Part shown: positions 18,397 to 28,600 of the stretch, one piece after another
Layout of the letters: every line of letters begins with the position of its first letter
Position numbering within the stretch: the first letter of the stretch is position 1
Made by a program: the position numbers and the translations under genes
Assembly (NCBI RefSeq): GCF_001619615.1
Contig: NZ_LQQP01000012.1
Coordinates: 124,001 to 188,000, forward strand
Direction of reading: 5' to 3'
Length of the DNA stretch: 64,000 bases
DNA from: Microbacterium sp. T32
GTDB taxonomy: Bacteria > Actinomycetota > Actinomycetes > Actinomycetales > Microbacteriaceae
Notes under the pieces: generated by a model
Database searches by the model: none
What the model was told of the DNA's origin: nothing
The model's input: the letters and a program-made list of their open reading frames with translations, nothing else

Positions 18397-19257
18397 GTGG
18401 AGCGCGATCGACGATTCGAGGGACCGAGTGACCTTCACCTCCACTCGACACACTCCGACGGCACCGAATCACCCGCCCTCGTCATGGCGGCCGCCCACCG
18501 CCACGGTCTGCGGACCGCGGCGCTCACCGACCACGACACGACCTCGGGGTGGGCCGAAGCGGCTGAGGCCGCGTCGTCGCTCGGTATGACGTTCCTGCCC
18601 GGGATGGAGCTGTCGGCGCAGCACGAGTGGCGCAGCGTCCACCTGCTGGCCTACCTCGTCGATCCGGACGACGACGCGCTGCGGGCGATGACCGATCGCA
18701 TCCGCTCCTCCCGTCTCGACCGGGCGCAGATCATGGCGGAACGCATCTCGCGCGATTTCGACATCGACTGGGACGACATCGTCGCGCAGACGACCGACGG
18801 CGCGACGGTCGGGCGTCCCCACATCGCGGACGCGCTCGTCGCCCGGGGGATCGTCGCCGACCGCACCGAGGCGTTCGCCGGCATCCTGCACCCGCGCAAC
18901 GAGTACTACGTATCGCTCTTCGCGCCCGATCCGGTGACCGCGGTCGAGCTCGTCGTCGGGGCCGGTGGCGTGCCGATCATCGCCCACCCGGCCGGTCGGG
19001 CGCTGCTGCCGCGGCCGGTCCTCGAGCGCATGCTCGCCGCGGGCCTCGCCGGCTTCGAGCTGCGTCACCGTGAGAACCTCCCGGATGCCACGGCCACCCT
19101 CGCGCGACTGGCGGTCGAACGCGACCTGATCGTCACCGGGTCGAGCGACTACCACGGCCTCGGAAAGCCCAACCTCCCCGGCGAGAACACGACCGACGAC
19201 GACATGGTCGCGCGGATCATCTCGGCCGGAACGGGCTCCGCTCCCGTTTACGCCTGA
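18397..19257 (+). CDS. PHP-domain phosphoesterase (RNase AM/nucleoside 3',5'-bisphosphate phosphatase-like)
   Basis: 286 residues. The N-terminal PHP motif SDLHLHSTHSDGTESP provides His14, His16 and Asp21. ALTDHDTTSGW near 46-56, IIAHPAGRALL near 195 and the C-terminal SSDYHG supply the remaining metal ligands of the trinuclear site. The size and the LHLHSTHSDGT start match the YciV/TrpH subgroup, which degrades short RNA 5' ends and 3'-phosphoadenosine-5'-phosphate-type molecules. A central insert (about 95-165) is the usual PHP cap. Longer open frame upstream overlaps the divergent gene and is a shadow. Confidence 0.85.
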   Translation: MERDRRFEGPSDLHLHSTHSDGTESPALVMAAAHRHGLRTAALTDHDTTSGWAEAAEAASSLGMTFLPGMELSAQHEWRSVHLLAYLVDPDDDALRAMTDRIRSSRLDRAQIMAERISRDFDIDWDDIVAQTTDGATVGRPHIADALVARGIVADRTEAFAGILHPRNEYYVSLFAPDPVTAVELVVGAGGVPIIAHPAGRALLPRPVLERMLAAGLAGFELRHRENLPDATATLARLAVERDLIVTGSSDYHGLGKPNLPGENTTDDDMVARIISAGTGSAPVYA

Positions 19258-19278
19258 CGGCCGCGGCCCGTTCGAGGC

Positions 19279-19350
19279 GCACAACTCCTGCGCTTCGGCG
19301 CGGCGGCGGCGTTCGTGCATGCTGCCGCGAGCGGTATTCAGGAGTTGTGC
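19279..19350. repeat. 72-bp intergenic element bounded by perfect 12-bp inverted repeats
   Basis: GCACAACTCCTG (19279-19290) and its exact complement CAGGAGTTGTGC (19339-19350) flank 48 bp. It lies between the convergent PHP and DEAD-box genes but is separate from the helicase terminator. No T-tract. It may be a REP-like or miniature element. Confidence 0.7.
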
Positions 19351-19368
19351 GGCCGGCTGCGAACGACG

Positions 19369-19400
19369 ACGGCGCCGCCCCTCGAAAGGGACGGCGCCGA
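19369..19400 (-). terminator. Hairpin terminator of the DEAD-box helicase gene
   Basis: GGCGCCGTCCCT/AGGGGCGGCGCC stem with one G-U pair in minus-strand RNA and a TTCG loop, 15 nt past the helicase stop. Confidence 0.65.
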
Positions 19401-19414
19401 CAGGACCTACCGAC

Positions 19415-20872
19415 TCAGGCCACGGGCGCGGCGTTCGTGCCCGGCCCGCCGCTGCGACGGCGGCGGCGACGACGCGGAGCCGCGTTGCCGTCGTGGTGCT
19501 CGCTGCCTCCGCCGTCGTGCGTACCGGCGCCCCCGGCGCGCGGCGTCGACGAAGCCCCCTGCTCGCCCGACGTACCGGACCCGCCGCGGCGACGACGGCG
19601 ACGACGCGGGGCGCCCTCGGCCGTGGCATCCGTCCCCTCCGTTGCCTCGGGCTTCTCGGCCTTGGGAGCCGGTGCCGCCTTCGGCGCGGTGACGAGGCGG
19701 CCCTTCGTGCCCTCGGGGATGTCGAGGTCGGTGTAGAGGTGCGGGCTCGACGAGTAGGTCTCGATCGGCTCGGGCTGACCGAACTCCAGGGCGCGGTTGA
19801 TGAGCGCCCACTTGTGCAGGTCGTCCCAGTCGACGAACGTCACCGCGATGCCGGTCTTTCCGGCGCGGCCGGTGCGGCCGGCGCGGTGCAGGTACGTCTT
19901 CTCGTCATCGGGGATCGTGTGGTTGATGACGTGCGTGACGTCGTTGACGTCGATGCCGCGCGCGGCGACGTCGGTCGCGATGAGGACGTCGCGCTTGCCG
20001 GCCTTGAACGCCGCCATGGAGCGCTCGCGCGCCTCCTGGCTCATGTCGCCGTGCACGGCCGCAGCGTTGAAGCCGCGGTCGCCCAGCTCGTCGACGAGCT
20101 TCTGGGCCGCGCGCTTGGTGCGCGTGAAGATGACGGTCTTGCCGCGACCCTCGGCCTGCAGGATGCGGGCGATGACCTCGTCCTTGTCGAGCGAGTGGGC
20201 GCGGTACACGAGGTGCTTGATGTTGGCCTGCGTGAGGCCCTCGTCGGGGTCGTTCGCCCGCATGTGGATGGGGTTCGACATGAAGCGACGCGCGAGCGCG
20301 ACGATCGGCCCGGGCATGGTCGCCGAGAACAGCTGCGTGTGGCGGACCGCGGGGACCTTCTGGAAGATCTTCTCGATGTCGGCGAGGAAGCCCAGGTCGA
20401 GCATCTTGTCGGCTTCGTCGAGGACGACCTCGACGGCGCCCGACAGGTCGAGCAGACGCTGGTTGCTGAGGTCGATGAGACGACCCGGCGTGCCGACGAC
20501 GATCTGCGCACCGGCCTTGAGCTGGTCGATCTGCCCCTCGTACGCCTTGCCGCCGTAGATCGCGACGACGCTCGTCGCGCGGTTCTGGGTCAGCATGTCC
20601 ATGTCCTCGTAGACCTGGACGGCGAGCTCGCGCGTGGGGACCACGATGAGCGCCTTCACGCCGGGCTCGGGGTTCGGCCCGAGGCGCTGGACCACGGGGA
20701 TGCCGAAGCCGAACGTCTTTCCCGTTCCGGTCTTGGCCTGGCCGATGATGTCCTGACCCGGAAGGCCGAGGGGGATGGTCTGTTCCTGGATCGGGAAGGC
20801 ATCCACGATGCCCTTGGATGCCAGGGCATCGACGATGTCCTGATCGACGCCGAGCTCGGCGAAAGTCGTCAT
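19415..20872 (-). CDS. DEAD-box ATP-dependent RNA helicase (RhlE/DeaD-type)
   Basis: A 485-residue helicase for RNA remodelling. Visible motifs: Q motif region DAFPIQEQTIP, motif I AKTGTGKT (46-53), Ia PTRELAVQ, GG, TPGR, motif II DEAD (153-156), motif III SAT, motif IV VIFTRT, motif V ATDVAARGIDV, motif VI HRAGRTGRAG. After about residue 400 the tail is disordered with two heptarginine clusters, RRRRRRRGG and RRRRRRRSGG, likely RNA-binding. ATG at 20872 starts the conserved MTTFAELG; the longer frame upstream is rejected. It begins a block whose order is shared with other actinobacteria. Confidence 0.93.
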   Translation of the reverse strand: MTTFAELGVDQDIVDALASKGIVDAFPIQEQTIPLGLPGQDIIGQAKTGTGKTFGFGIPVVQRLGPNPEPGVKALIVVPTRELAVQVYEDMDMLTQNRATSVVAIYGGKAYEGQIDQLKAGAQIVVGTPGRLIDLSNQRLLDLSGAVEVVLDEADKMLDLGFLADIEKIFQKVPAVRHTQLFSATMPGPIVALARRFMSNPIHMRANDPDEGLTQANIKHLVYRAHSLDKDEVIARILQAEGRGKTVIFTRTKRAAQKLVDELGDRGFNAAAVHGDMSQEARERSMAAFKAGKRDVLIATDVAARGIDVNDVTHVINHTIPDDEKTYLHRAGRTGRAGKTGIAVTFVDWDDLHKWALINRALEFGQPEPIETYSSSPHLYTDLDIPEGTKGRLVTAPKAAPAPKAEKPEATEGTDATAEGAPRRRRRRRGGSGTSGEQGASSTPRAGGAGTHDGGGSEHHDGNAAPRRRRRRRSGGPGTNAAPVA

Positions 20873-21009
20873 GAGCGTGCCTGATCCGGCGGTGAGAGAC
20901 CGCCTGGGGAGTCGGATCCACGCCCTCCACTCGTCCACAGGCGCGGGGCCCCGATCCATCGCCGGGGTGTGTCCACTCTACCCGGCGCGTGTTTCGGGGG
21001 TCCGACGCC

Positions 21010-21022
21010 TAGGCTGTAGAGC
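21010..21022 (+). promoter_or_regulatory. Leaderless-type -10 box of the ferritin-like gene
   Basis: TAGGCT (21010-21015) with a 7-nt spacer before the GTG at 21023. Confidence 0.55.
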
Positions 21023-21736
21023 GTGTTCGAGTGGTTCCGTCGTCGCCGACCGGTCGGTCGGACGCTGCAGTTGCGCTCCCGCGGAGACCTCGGCGATGCG
21101 ATGCGCGTCGACTTCGCCGAACTGGCTCCCGACCTGGACACCTTCCTCGGTCAGGCCGCCTATCTGCAGCTCGGATTCTTCGAGACGCTGAGCGAGCTCA
21201 TCGCGTCCACGCCCGAACTCGCCGAGAAGGAATCGCTGTCCCGCGCCGCGGGCGCGGCGCTCATCAAGCACCAGGAGATCGTCGCGCTCATTCGCGAGCG
21301 CGGCGCCGATCCGACGCAGCTCATGCTGCCGTTCCGCGAGGCCCTCGACGCGTTCCGCCGTAACACTCACGGCGTCCGTCCGCAGGAGACGATGCTGTCC
21401 GTCCACATCACGGCGGGCATGCTCGACGACTTCTACCTCGCGCTGTCGTCGAGCTACGGCGAGACGGGGCGCCGGGTCGCCCGCATCCTGCAGGCCGACG
21501 ACGATCGTCAGGCCATCGTCGACATCCTCGGGGCGACGATCGCGAGCGACGAGGAGTGGCGCTGGCTGCTCGCCCTGTGGGGGCGCCGGCTGGTGGGCGA
21601 CACGCTCCTCGTGGCGCGCGCTGCGCTCACGCACTCCCGCCTCGACAGCGCCGAAGAGGCGAAGGTCGAGCCGGTGTTCACGGAGCTCATGGGCGCCCAC
21701 GCCCGACGAATGGATGCCATGGGCCTGGCGGCCTGA
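21023..21736 (+). CDS. Ferritin-like fold protein
   Basis: A 237-residue, largely helical cytosolic protein. The segments FLGQAAYLQLGFFETLSEL, AAGAALIKHQEIVALIRERG and AEEAKVEPVFTELMGAHARR place acidic residues and a His on successive helices, as in ferritin-like four-helix bundles that bind a diiron centre (compare tRNA-hydroxylase MiaE-type folds). Function is unknown. Actinobacterial homologues sit next to the same DEAD-box helicase and DUF3107 genes. GTG start fixed by the -10 box. Divergent from the helicase. Confidence 0.72.
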   Translation: MFEWFRRRRPVGRTLQLRSRGDLGDAMRVDFAELAPDLDTFLGQAAYLQLGFFETLSELIASTPELAEKESLSRAAGAALIKHQEIVALIRERGADPTQLMLPFREALDAFRRNTHGVRPQETMLSVHITAGMLDDFYLALSSSYGETGRRVARILQADDDRQAIVDILGATIASDEEWRWLLALWGRRLVGDTLLVARAALTHSRLDSAEEAKVEPVFTELMGAHARRMDAMGLAA

Positions 21737-21803
21737 AGCGGTCGGGCGCCTCGACGCTGGGCGTTCGGGTGGCGCGAGGTCGGTGGGACCGCCGCTCGGT
21801 GGT

Positions 21804-22091
21804 TCAGGCGGCGCGGCGTCCGCGGAGGGCGGCGTCGCTGCGCTGGCGTGCGCGGGTCAGCGCGGGAACCAGGATCAGCGTCGTCACGGCGGGCGCGACG
21901 ATCGCCACGATCCACGGGACCGGGGTCCCGGCTCCGAAACCGGCCCACGTGAGCACGGTCCAGGACACGCCGGATGCCGCTGCCCCCGCGAGTGGGGCGA
22001 GGAGCGCGCCGCGCTGGTCGCGGTGCGGCAGGGCGTAGTGGACGGCGAGACCGACGACCGCGCCGAAGATCAGCCCGAGCAGGATCTCCAC
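21804..22091 (-). CDS. Small membrane protein (95 aa), unknown function
   Basis: Three predicted transmembrane helices: MEILLGLIFGAVVGLAVHYAL, LLAPLAGAAASGVSWTVL (about 30-48) and WIVAIVAPAVTTLILVPAL (about 60-78), ending in a basic cytosolic tail. Not recognised beyond that. It begins 10 nt after the DUF3107 stop on the same strand, so the two are one transcript. Confidence 0.7.
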   Translation of the reverse strand: MEILLGLIFGAVVGLAVHYALPHRDQRGALLAPLAGAAASGVSWTVLTWAGFGAGTPVPWIVAIVAPAVTTLILVPALTRARQRSDAALRGRRAA

Positions 22092-22101
22092 GGCCGTGGG
22101 G

Positions 22102-22326
22102 TCAGGCGACGAAGCCGACGCGACGGGCTTCTTCGGTGCCGAGCTCGATGAAGGCCAGGTTCGCGGTCGGGACGATGTAGGAATTGCCCTTGACGTCGGT
22201 GAAGGTGACGTGGGTGGCGGACTGGTCGAGCGCGGCGGCGATCGACGACTTCACGGCATCCGACGAGTCGGCGGTCTCGAAGTTCAGTTCGCGGCCGGTG
22301 TTGGTGATGCCGATTCGGATCTCCAC
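22102..22326 (-). CDS. DUF3107 (TB9.4-like) protein
   Basis: A 74-residue conserved actinobacterial protein starting MEIRIGITNTGRELNFET and ending TEEARRVGFVA, an almost full-length match to DUF3107. Function unknown. Cytosolic, no membrane segment. It shares a transcript with the small membrane protein downstream and is divergent from adnA. This same juxtaposition is found in mycobacteria. Confidence 0.88.
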   Translation of the reverse strand: MEIRIGITNTGRELNFETADSSDAVKSSIAAALDQSATHVTFTDVKGNSYIVPTANLAFIELGTEEARRVGFVA

Positions 22327-22474
22327 GATGCGTCCTTTCCGCCCGGGTTTCTCGGTTCCACCCGGCGCGATGATTTGACTCTACGACACCCGCGGAGGGG
22401 GGTTCCGCGCGCGGGGGCGCGCTTCGCGGACGGCGAACGGGGCGGGTCGCGGGGCCTGTGTCGGAGGCCCCGGC

Positions 22475-22487
22475 TAGCGTGGAACGC
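22475..22487 (+). promoter_or_regulatory. Leaderless-type -10 box of adnA
   Basis: TAGCGT (22475-22480) with a 7-nt spacer before the ATG at 22488. This argues against the in-frame GTG at 22458. Confidence 0.6.
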
Positions 22488-25400
22488 ATGCAGGATCCGG
22501 ATGCCGCCACCCTCCCTCGCGAGGAGGCGAAGGCGCCTGTCGTCGGCGGCGACCGGTGGTCGGCGCGGGCGCTGGATCCCGGCGACCTCGACCCCGAGCA
22601 GCGGCTCGTCGTCGCGTGGGATCCGGAGGCGAGCGGTGCCGTCGTGGGGGCGCCCGGGTCGGGGAAGACATCGACGCTGCTGTCCCGGGTGCGGTCTCTC
22701 GTCGATCGGGGAGTCGACCCCGACCACGTTCTGGTCCTGACGCCCACCCGACCCGCGGCGACCGCCCTGCGCGACCCGCTGGCTCTCGCGGTGGGCCGCG
22801 CGACGGCCGGGGCGCTCGCGCGGTCGGTGGCGTCGTTCGCATTCCAGCTCGTGCGCGGAGCGGAGGTCCGCCGCGGCGCCGAGCCCCCGCAGCTGCTCAC
22901 CGGTGGCGACGAAGACCAGATCATCCGCGAACTGCTCGAGGGCGACGCGCTCGACGAGGCGGAGGGGCGTTCCCGATGGCCCGAATGGCTGGGGCCGGCG
23001 ATCCGCGCCACGCGCGGCTTCCGTGGCGATCTGCGGGCGTTCCTCGCCGAGTGCACCGACCTCGGCATCGCGCCCGAAGACCTTCCCGCGCTGGCCGAGC
23101 GCCATGGCATCCCGGTGTGGGCGGCGGTCGGTTCCTTCGCTGCCGAGTACCGCGCAGTCCGGTCCGAGATGCGTGGTGCCCACCGTGACGCCGCCGACCT
23201 CGCCCGCGAGGCCGTCGCGGTGTTCGACGAGGCCGCGGCCGACCGCGAACTGCTGGGGCGATTCGCCTCGATCCGCTGCATCCTCGTCGACGACGCGCAA
23301 GAGCTCACGTCCGGCGGGATCGACCTGCTGCGGGCGTGCCGTGCGCGCGGGATCGGCGTCGTCGCGTTCGGCGATCCCGACGTGGGGTCGGGGGCTTTCC
23401 GCGGCGCGACGCCCGAGAACTTCGCACGGCTCGCGGCCGAACTGGGCGGTCTCGTCGCTCTCGGCGACCCCCATCGCGGCACGGCCGAGCAGATCGACCT
23501 CGTCCGCGGGGTCGCCGCGCGGATCGGCGCGGCCGGCGTCGTCGCCCACCGCCGTGCGCCGGTCGGAGCGGCGCCCGAGGGATCGGTGCGCACCTTCCTT
23601 CTGCGGTCCCCGGCCGAAGAGGCCGACGCGATCGCCCGCCTGCTGCGCGAGCGCCACGTCCTCGACGGCGTGCCGTGGAGCTCGTGCGCCGTGATCTCTC
23701 ACGACTCCCGCCAGGTCGCCGCTCTCGAGGCCGAATTGGCCGCGCGCGAAGTGCCCGCGCGAGCCAGTGGACCCGGCGTGGCACTCGGCGCGCAGCGCGC
23801 GGTGCGCGACCTCGTCGCCCTCGTCGAGCTGGGCATGCGCGACCCCGACACCTGGACCGCGGATGCCGTCCTCGATGCGCTCCTCGGCACCTACGGCGGG
23901 CTCGACCCCATCGAACTGCGGCGCCTGCGTTCCGCCCTGCGGCAGGAGGAACTCTCCGCCGGGGGCACGCGCTCCGGTGCGGAGCTGCTGGCGTCGGGGC
24001 TGCGGCATCCGCTCGACCTCGCGACCATCGACACGCGCGAGGCACGCCGGGCGACGCGGCTCGGGGAGACGCTCGCCGCTCTCCGGTCTCAGGCCGACGC
24101 GCACGCCACGGCGCACGAACTGCTCTGGACCGCGTGGGAGCGGAGCGGGATGTCCCGTCCGTGGCGCGAAGCCTCGCGCGGACACGGTCCGCTCGCCGAG
24201 CAGGCCGACCGCGACCTCGACGCGATCGTCGCGCTGTTCCAAGCCGCCAAGCGCTTCACCGAGCGCGAGCCCGACGGGGAGGCCGCGGTGTTCCTGCGGT
24301 CGGTGATCGACAGCGACGTCGCGGAGGACCGGATCGAGCAGCCCGCCGTCGTCGACACCGTCCGCGTTCTCACCCCCGCTGCGGCGGCCGGAACCGCCTT
24401 CGACACGGTCGTCGTCGCCGGAGTCCAGGAAGGCGTGTGGCCCAACACCCGGCTGCGCGGCGGACTTCTCGAGACGTGGCGCCTCGCCGATGCCGTGCAG
24501 TTCCCCGACCTGCCGGCCGCGGGGATGCTCGACCGTCGCCGCGCCGCGATGCACGACGAACTGCGGCTGTTCGTGCGCGCTCTGTCGCGCGCGCACTCGC
24601 GGCTCATCGTGACCGCGGTCGACGACGACGACACCGGTCCCAGCGTGCTCTTCGAGATGCTGCCGACGCCCGAGCCGGCATCCGCGGTTCCGGAGCATCC
24701 GCTCTCGCTGCGCGGCCTCGTGGCGCGGCACCGCCGCACCCTCACCTCACCCCGCTCCCCGGCGCGCGAGCGCCGCCACGCGGCGGGTCAGCTCGCCCTG
24801 CTCGCGGGCGCCGAGGTCGCGGGCGCGGCACCCGAGCAGTGGTACGGCGTCGCGCCGCCGAGTTCGACCGCACCGCTCCGCGACCTCGAGCGAGAGGACG
24901 TCCGGGTCTCGCCCTCGCGGCTGCACGCCCTGGAACAGTGCGAGCTCGACTGGGTCATCGGCGACCTCGGCGGGGATCGCAGCGGAACGACCGCGGGCAT
25001 CGGAACGATCATCCATGCCGCGTTGGAAACCGCGGCGGCGGGCACCGAGGACGAGCTGTGGAGCGTCGTCGAGGAGCGCTGGGGCGAGCTCGTCTTCGAC
25101 GCGGCCTGGCGCGAGCGCGCCGAGCGCGTGCGCGCCCGCGAGCTCGTGCGGCGCCTGGCGACCTACCTGCGGCGTTTCGACGACGCCGGGGGGCGCCTCG
25201 TCGGGGCCGAGCGGCACTTCGAGGTGGCCATCCCCGTGGAGGACGCGGGGGAGCACGGCGCGATCCTGAGCGGCGACATCGACCGGGTCGAGGTCACGCC
25301 GTCGGGTGAGGTCGTCATCGTCGACCTCAAGACGGGCAAGAACGAGCCGCAGACCGACGCGAAGGTGGCCGACAACCCGCAGCTCGCGGCCTACCAGCTC

Positions 25401-25679
25401 GCGTTCTCGTCGGGGGCGATCGAGCAGGTCGCCGGGATGCCGCCGGGCGGCGCGAAGCTCCTCGTGCTGCGTCCGACCGCCGCGACCAAGGACTACGCCG
25501 AGCCGCACCAGCCACCGTTCGACGAGGCAGCGCGCGAGCAGTTCGTCGAGCGCGTGCAGCGCGCGGTCGGGGTGATGCGCGGGCACAGCTTCGCCGCGCC
25601 GTACGAGGTGCACTGCCGCGACGAGTTCTCGTTCGGCCTGTGCCGCATCCACACCGTGTCCGCGGTGAGCGCGTCGTGA
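22488..25679 (+). CDS. adnA: AdnA-type subunit: UvrD-like helicase fused to RecB-family nuclease
   Basis: A 1063-residue subunit of the actinobacterial double-strand-break resection motor-nuclease. Walker A GAPGSGKT is at 54-61. Motif II near 265 reads LVDDAQE instead of DExQ, matching the degenerate motor of AdnA. The C-terminal nuclease motif GDIDRVEV...VIVDLKTGK lies near 929-950. Cys in LEQCELDWV and a C-terminal HCRDEFSFGLC resemble an iron-sulfur site with one missing Cys (C-x2-E-x5-C). The stop overlaps the adnB start. Identification rests on order, length and the weakened Walker B. Confidence 0.88.
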   Translation: MQDPDAATLPREEAKAPVVGGDRWSARALDPGDLDPEQRLVVAWDPEASGAVVGAPGSGKTSTLLSRVRSLVDRGVDPDHVLVLTPTRPAATALRDPLALAVGRATAGALARSVASFAFQLVRGAEVRRGAEPPQLLTGGDEDQIIRELLEGDALDEAEGRSRWPEWLGPAIRATRGFRGDLRAFLAECTDLGIAPEDLPALAERHGIPVWAAVGSFAAEYRAVRSEMRGAHRDAADLAREAVAVFDEAAADRELLGRFASIRCILVDDAQELTSGGIDLLRACRARGIGVVAFGDPDVGSGAFRGATPENFARLAAELGGLVALGDPHRGTAEQIDLVRGVAARIGAAGVVAHRRAPVGAAPEGSVRTFLLRSPAEEADAIARLLRERHVLDGVPWSSCAVISHDSRQVAALEAELAAREVPARASGPGVALGAQRAVRDLVALVELGMRDPDTWTADAVLDALLGTYGGLDPIELRRLRSALRQEELSAGGTRSGAELLASGLRHPLDLATIDTREARRATRLGETLAALRSQADAHATAHELLWTAWERSGMSRPWREASRGHGPLAEQADRDLDAIVALFQAAKRFTEREPDGEAAVFLRSVIDSDVAEDRIEQPAVVDTVRVLTPAAAAGTAFDTVVVAGVQEGVWPNTRLRGGLLETWRLADAVQFPDLPAAGMLDRRRAAMHDELRLFVRALSRAHSRLIVTAVDDDDTGPSVLFEMLPTPEPASAVPEHPLSLRGLVARHRRTLTSPRSPARERRHAAGQLALLAGAEVAGAAPEQWYGVAPPSSTAPLRDLEREDVRVSPSRLHALEQCELDWVIGDLGGDRSGTTAGIGTIIHAALETAAAGTEDELWSVVEERWGELVFDAAWRERAERVRARELVRRLATYLRRFDDAGGRLVGAERHFEVAIPVEDAGEHGAILSGDIDRVEVTPSGEVVIVDLKTGKNEPQTDAKVADNPQLAAYQLAFSSGAIEQVAGMPPGGAKLLVLRPTAATKDYAEPHQPPFDEAAREQFVERVQRAVGVMRGHSFAAPYEVHCRDEFSFGLCRIHTVSAVSAS

Positions 25680-28600
25680 CGGCGGTGCTGTCCGCCGCGA
25701 CGATCGCGGCCGCACTCGGGCAGTTCCCGCCCACCGCGGAGCAGACGGCGGTCATCGAAGCGCCGCTGACGCCTGCGCTCGTCGTGGCGGGCGCCGGCAG
25801 CGGGAAGACCGAGACCATGGCGGGGCGCGTCGTCTGGCTGGTCGCGAATGGGCTCGTCCGCCGCGACGAGGTGCTCGGTCTCACCTTCACCCGCAAGGCC
25901 GCGGGGGAGCTGGCGGAGAGGATCCACCGGCGGCTGCACCGGCTGTCGGAGTTCGAGGCGCGAGGTCTTCTGCCGGAGCTGCCCGCCCTGCACGCCGCCG
26001 GGCGCCTGGCGGTGTTCGCCGACCTCGCCGCGCTGGACGGGGCGCGCGCCGACGCGGAGCGGCGACGAGTACTCGACGAGCTCGCACTCGAACGCGGCGT
26101 CGCGCGTGAGGCGGCGGGGGACGACGACCAGCTCCTGCACCGCCCGACCGTGTCGACCTATAACAGCTTCGCCGACGCGATCGTGCGCGAACACGGCCTC
26201 CGCATCGGCCGCGACTCCGAATCGGCGGTGCTGTCGGAATCCGCGGCGTGGCTCCTCATGCGCAAGGTCGTGTTCACGTCGGACGACCCTCGCTTGGAGG
26301 AGCGCCAGGAGTCCCCGCGCACCCTCATCGACGCGGCACTGAGGATCGCCCGCGACAGCGTCGACAACCTCGTCGACCTCGACCGCCTGGCATCCTTCCC
26401 GGACGAATTCGGACGGATCGTCGAGCGTCCCTCGACCTCCGCGCGCGTGAGCGTCTACAAGGACGTCGCGGAAGCGGCATCCCGAGTGTCCGCGCTGGGC
26501 ATGCTGGCCGATCTCGCGGCCGCCTACGACCGCGAGAAGGCGCGGTTGGGCGTCATGGACTTCGCGGACCAGGTGGCGGGCGCGCTGCGGATCGTGCGGG
26601 AGCACCCCGCCGTCGTCGACGAGCTGCGGTCGCGCTACCGGGTCGTGCTGCTGGACGAGTATCAGGACACGTCGGTCGTGCAGACCGACCTGCTCTCGAC
26701 GCTCTTCGCATCGACCGGCGTCATGGCGGTCGGCGACCCGCACCAGGCGATCTACGCGTGGCGCGGCGCGAGCGCGGGCAACCTCGGCGGGTTCCCCGCC
26801 GCGTTCGCGCCGGACGGCGGATGCCAGACCTTTTCGCTGCTGACGAGTTGGCGCAACAGCGCGCGTGTCCTCACCGCAGCCAACGCCGTGCTGGCGCCGC
26901 TGGCGAGCAGGTCGCCCGTCGCGGTGGAGGAACTCCGCTCGCGGCCCGGGGCACCCGAGGGGGTCGTCGAGGCGATCTTCGAGCGTGACCTCGACACCGA
27001 GGCGGATCGCGTCGCGGAGTGGTTCGCGGGTGTGCGCGCGGCCCGTGCCGCCGACGGGCGTGCGACGACCGGAGCCGTGCTCTTCCGCAGCAAGAAGCAC
27101 ATGGTGCGGTTCGGGGATGCGCTCGGGCGGCGTGGCATCCCGCACCGGATCCTCGGGCTCGGCGGACTGCTGACGACGCCCGAGGTCGTCGATGTCGTCT
27201 CGGCGCTGCGCGTGATCAGCGACCCCGAGGCCGGGTCGGCGCTCATCCGGCTTCTCTCGGGGCCGCGCTGGTCGATCGGCCTCGCGGACCTGCGGGCGCT
27301 CGCGCAGCTCGCGCGCCGTCTGGCAACGCACGACGTGGCGCTGCAGCCGCTCGCTCCCGAGGTGGTCGACCGGCTGCGCTCGACCCCGGGCGCCGACCGG
27401 GCGTCGCTCGTCGACGCGCTGGATTTCGTCGCTCGGCAGACCGACGGGCACGGGTGGCTCGCCGACATCACCGCAGAGGGGCGTGCGCGGCTGCGCGAAG
27501 CGGGCGCGGTGTTCGCGGGCTTGCGCCGCAACATCGGCGCCCCGATCCCCGAACTCATCCGCCTGATCGAGACCGAGCTGCGGCTCGACATCGAGCTGGC
27601 CGCGAACGAATCGCGCGGTCCGGCGCGCATCGCCTCGGCGCAGCTGCGCGCGTTCGTCGACGAGATCCGCGGGTTCCTGGCCGCGGACGAGTCGGGGTCG
27701 GTCACGAGCCTGCTCGCGTGGCTCGATCACGCCGAGCAGGCCGACGAGTTCGCCCCGCGCACCGAGCCGCCCGAAGACGACGTGGTGCAGCTGCTCACCA
27801 TCCACGGGTCCAAGGGACTCGAGTGGGATGCCGTCGCAGTCGTGCGCCTCGTGACCGACGAGCTTCCCTCGCTCGCGCGTGACACCAAGGGGTGGCTCGG
27901 GTTCGGCATCCTCCCGTCCGAGTTCCGCGGGGACTCCGCGTGGCTGCCGGTCCTCGGCTGGCGGGGGGCCGAGACGCAGCAGGAGCTGAAGGCTGCCATC
28001 GACGCGTTCGTCGAGGCCAACCGGGCGCGGCAGCTCGACGAGGATCGGCGGCTCGCGTACGTCGCGTTCACGCGGGCCCGCGACCATCTCCTGCTGTCGG
28101 GGTCGAGCTGGTCGGGCACCAAGCGTCCGCGCACCCCGAGCGTCTTCCTCGACGAGGCGACCGCGGCGCTCGGATTCGAACTCGGCGTCGGCGACCCGGG
28201 CGAGGATCCGTATGACGGTGAACGGCGCCTGCTGCACTGGCCGCTCGACCCGCTCGGGTCCCGGCGCGTCGCAGTGTCCGCGGCCGTCGAGGAGGTCGCG
28301 GCGGCGCGAGCGCGCCCCGCGGAGGAGCCGGATGCCGACCTCGAACTGCTCCTCGCCGAGCGAGCCGACCGTCTGCGCCCGTCGCACACGCCGGCACCGA
28401 CCCGGATCCCGGCGTCGAAGTTCAAGGACTTCGTCGCCGATTACGGCGGAGCTGTGGAGGAGCTGCGCCGCCCGCTCCCGGAACGGCCGTACCGGCAGAC
28501 CCGGCTCGGGACGCTGTTCCACGCGTGGGTCGAGAAGAGGTCGGGGATCGTCGGATCGGGCACGGGCCTCGACGACGCCGGCCTGTGGGACGACGAGGAC

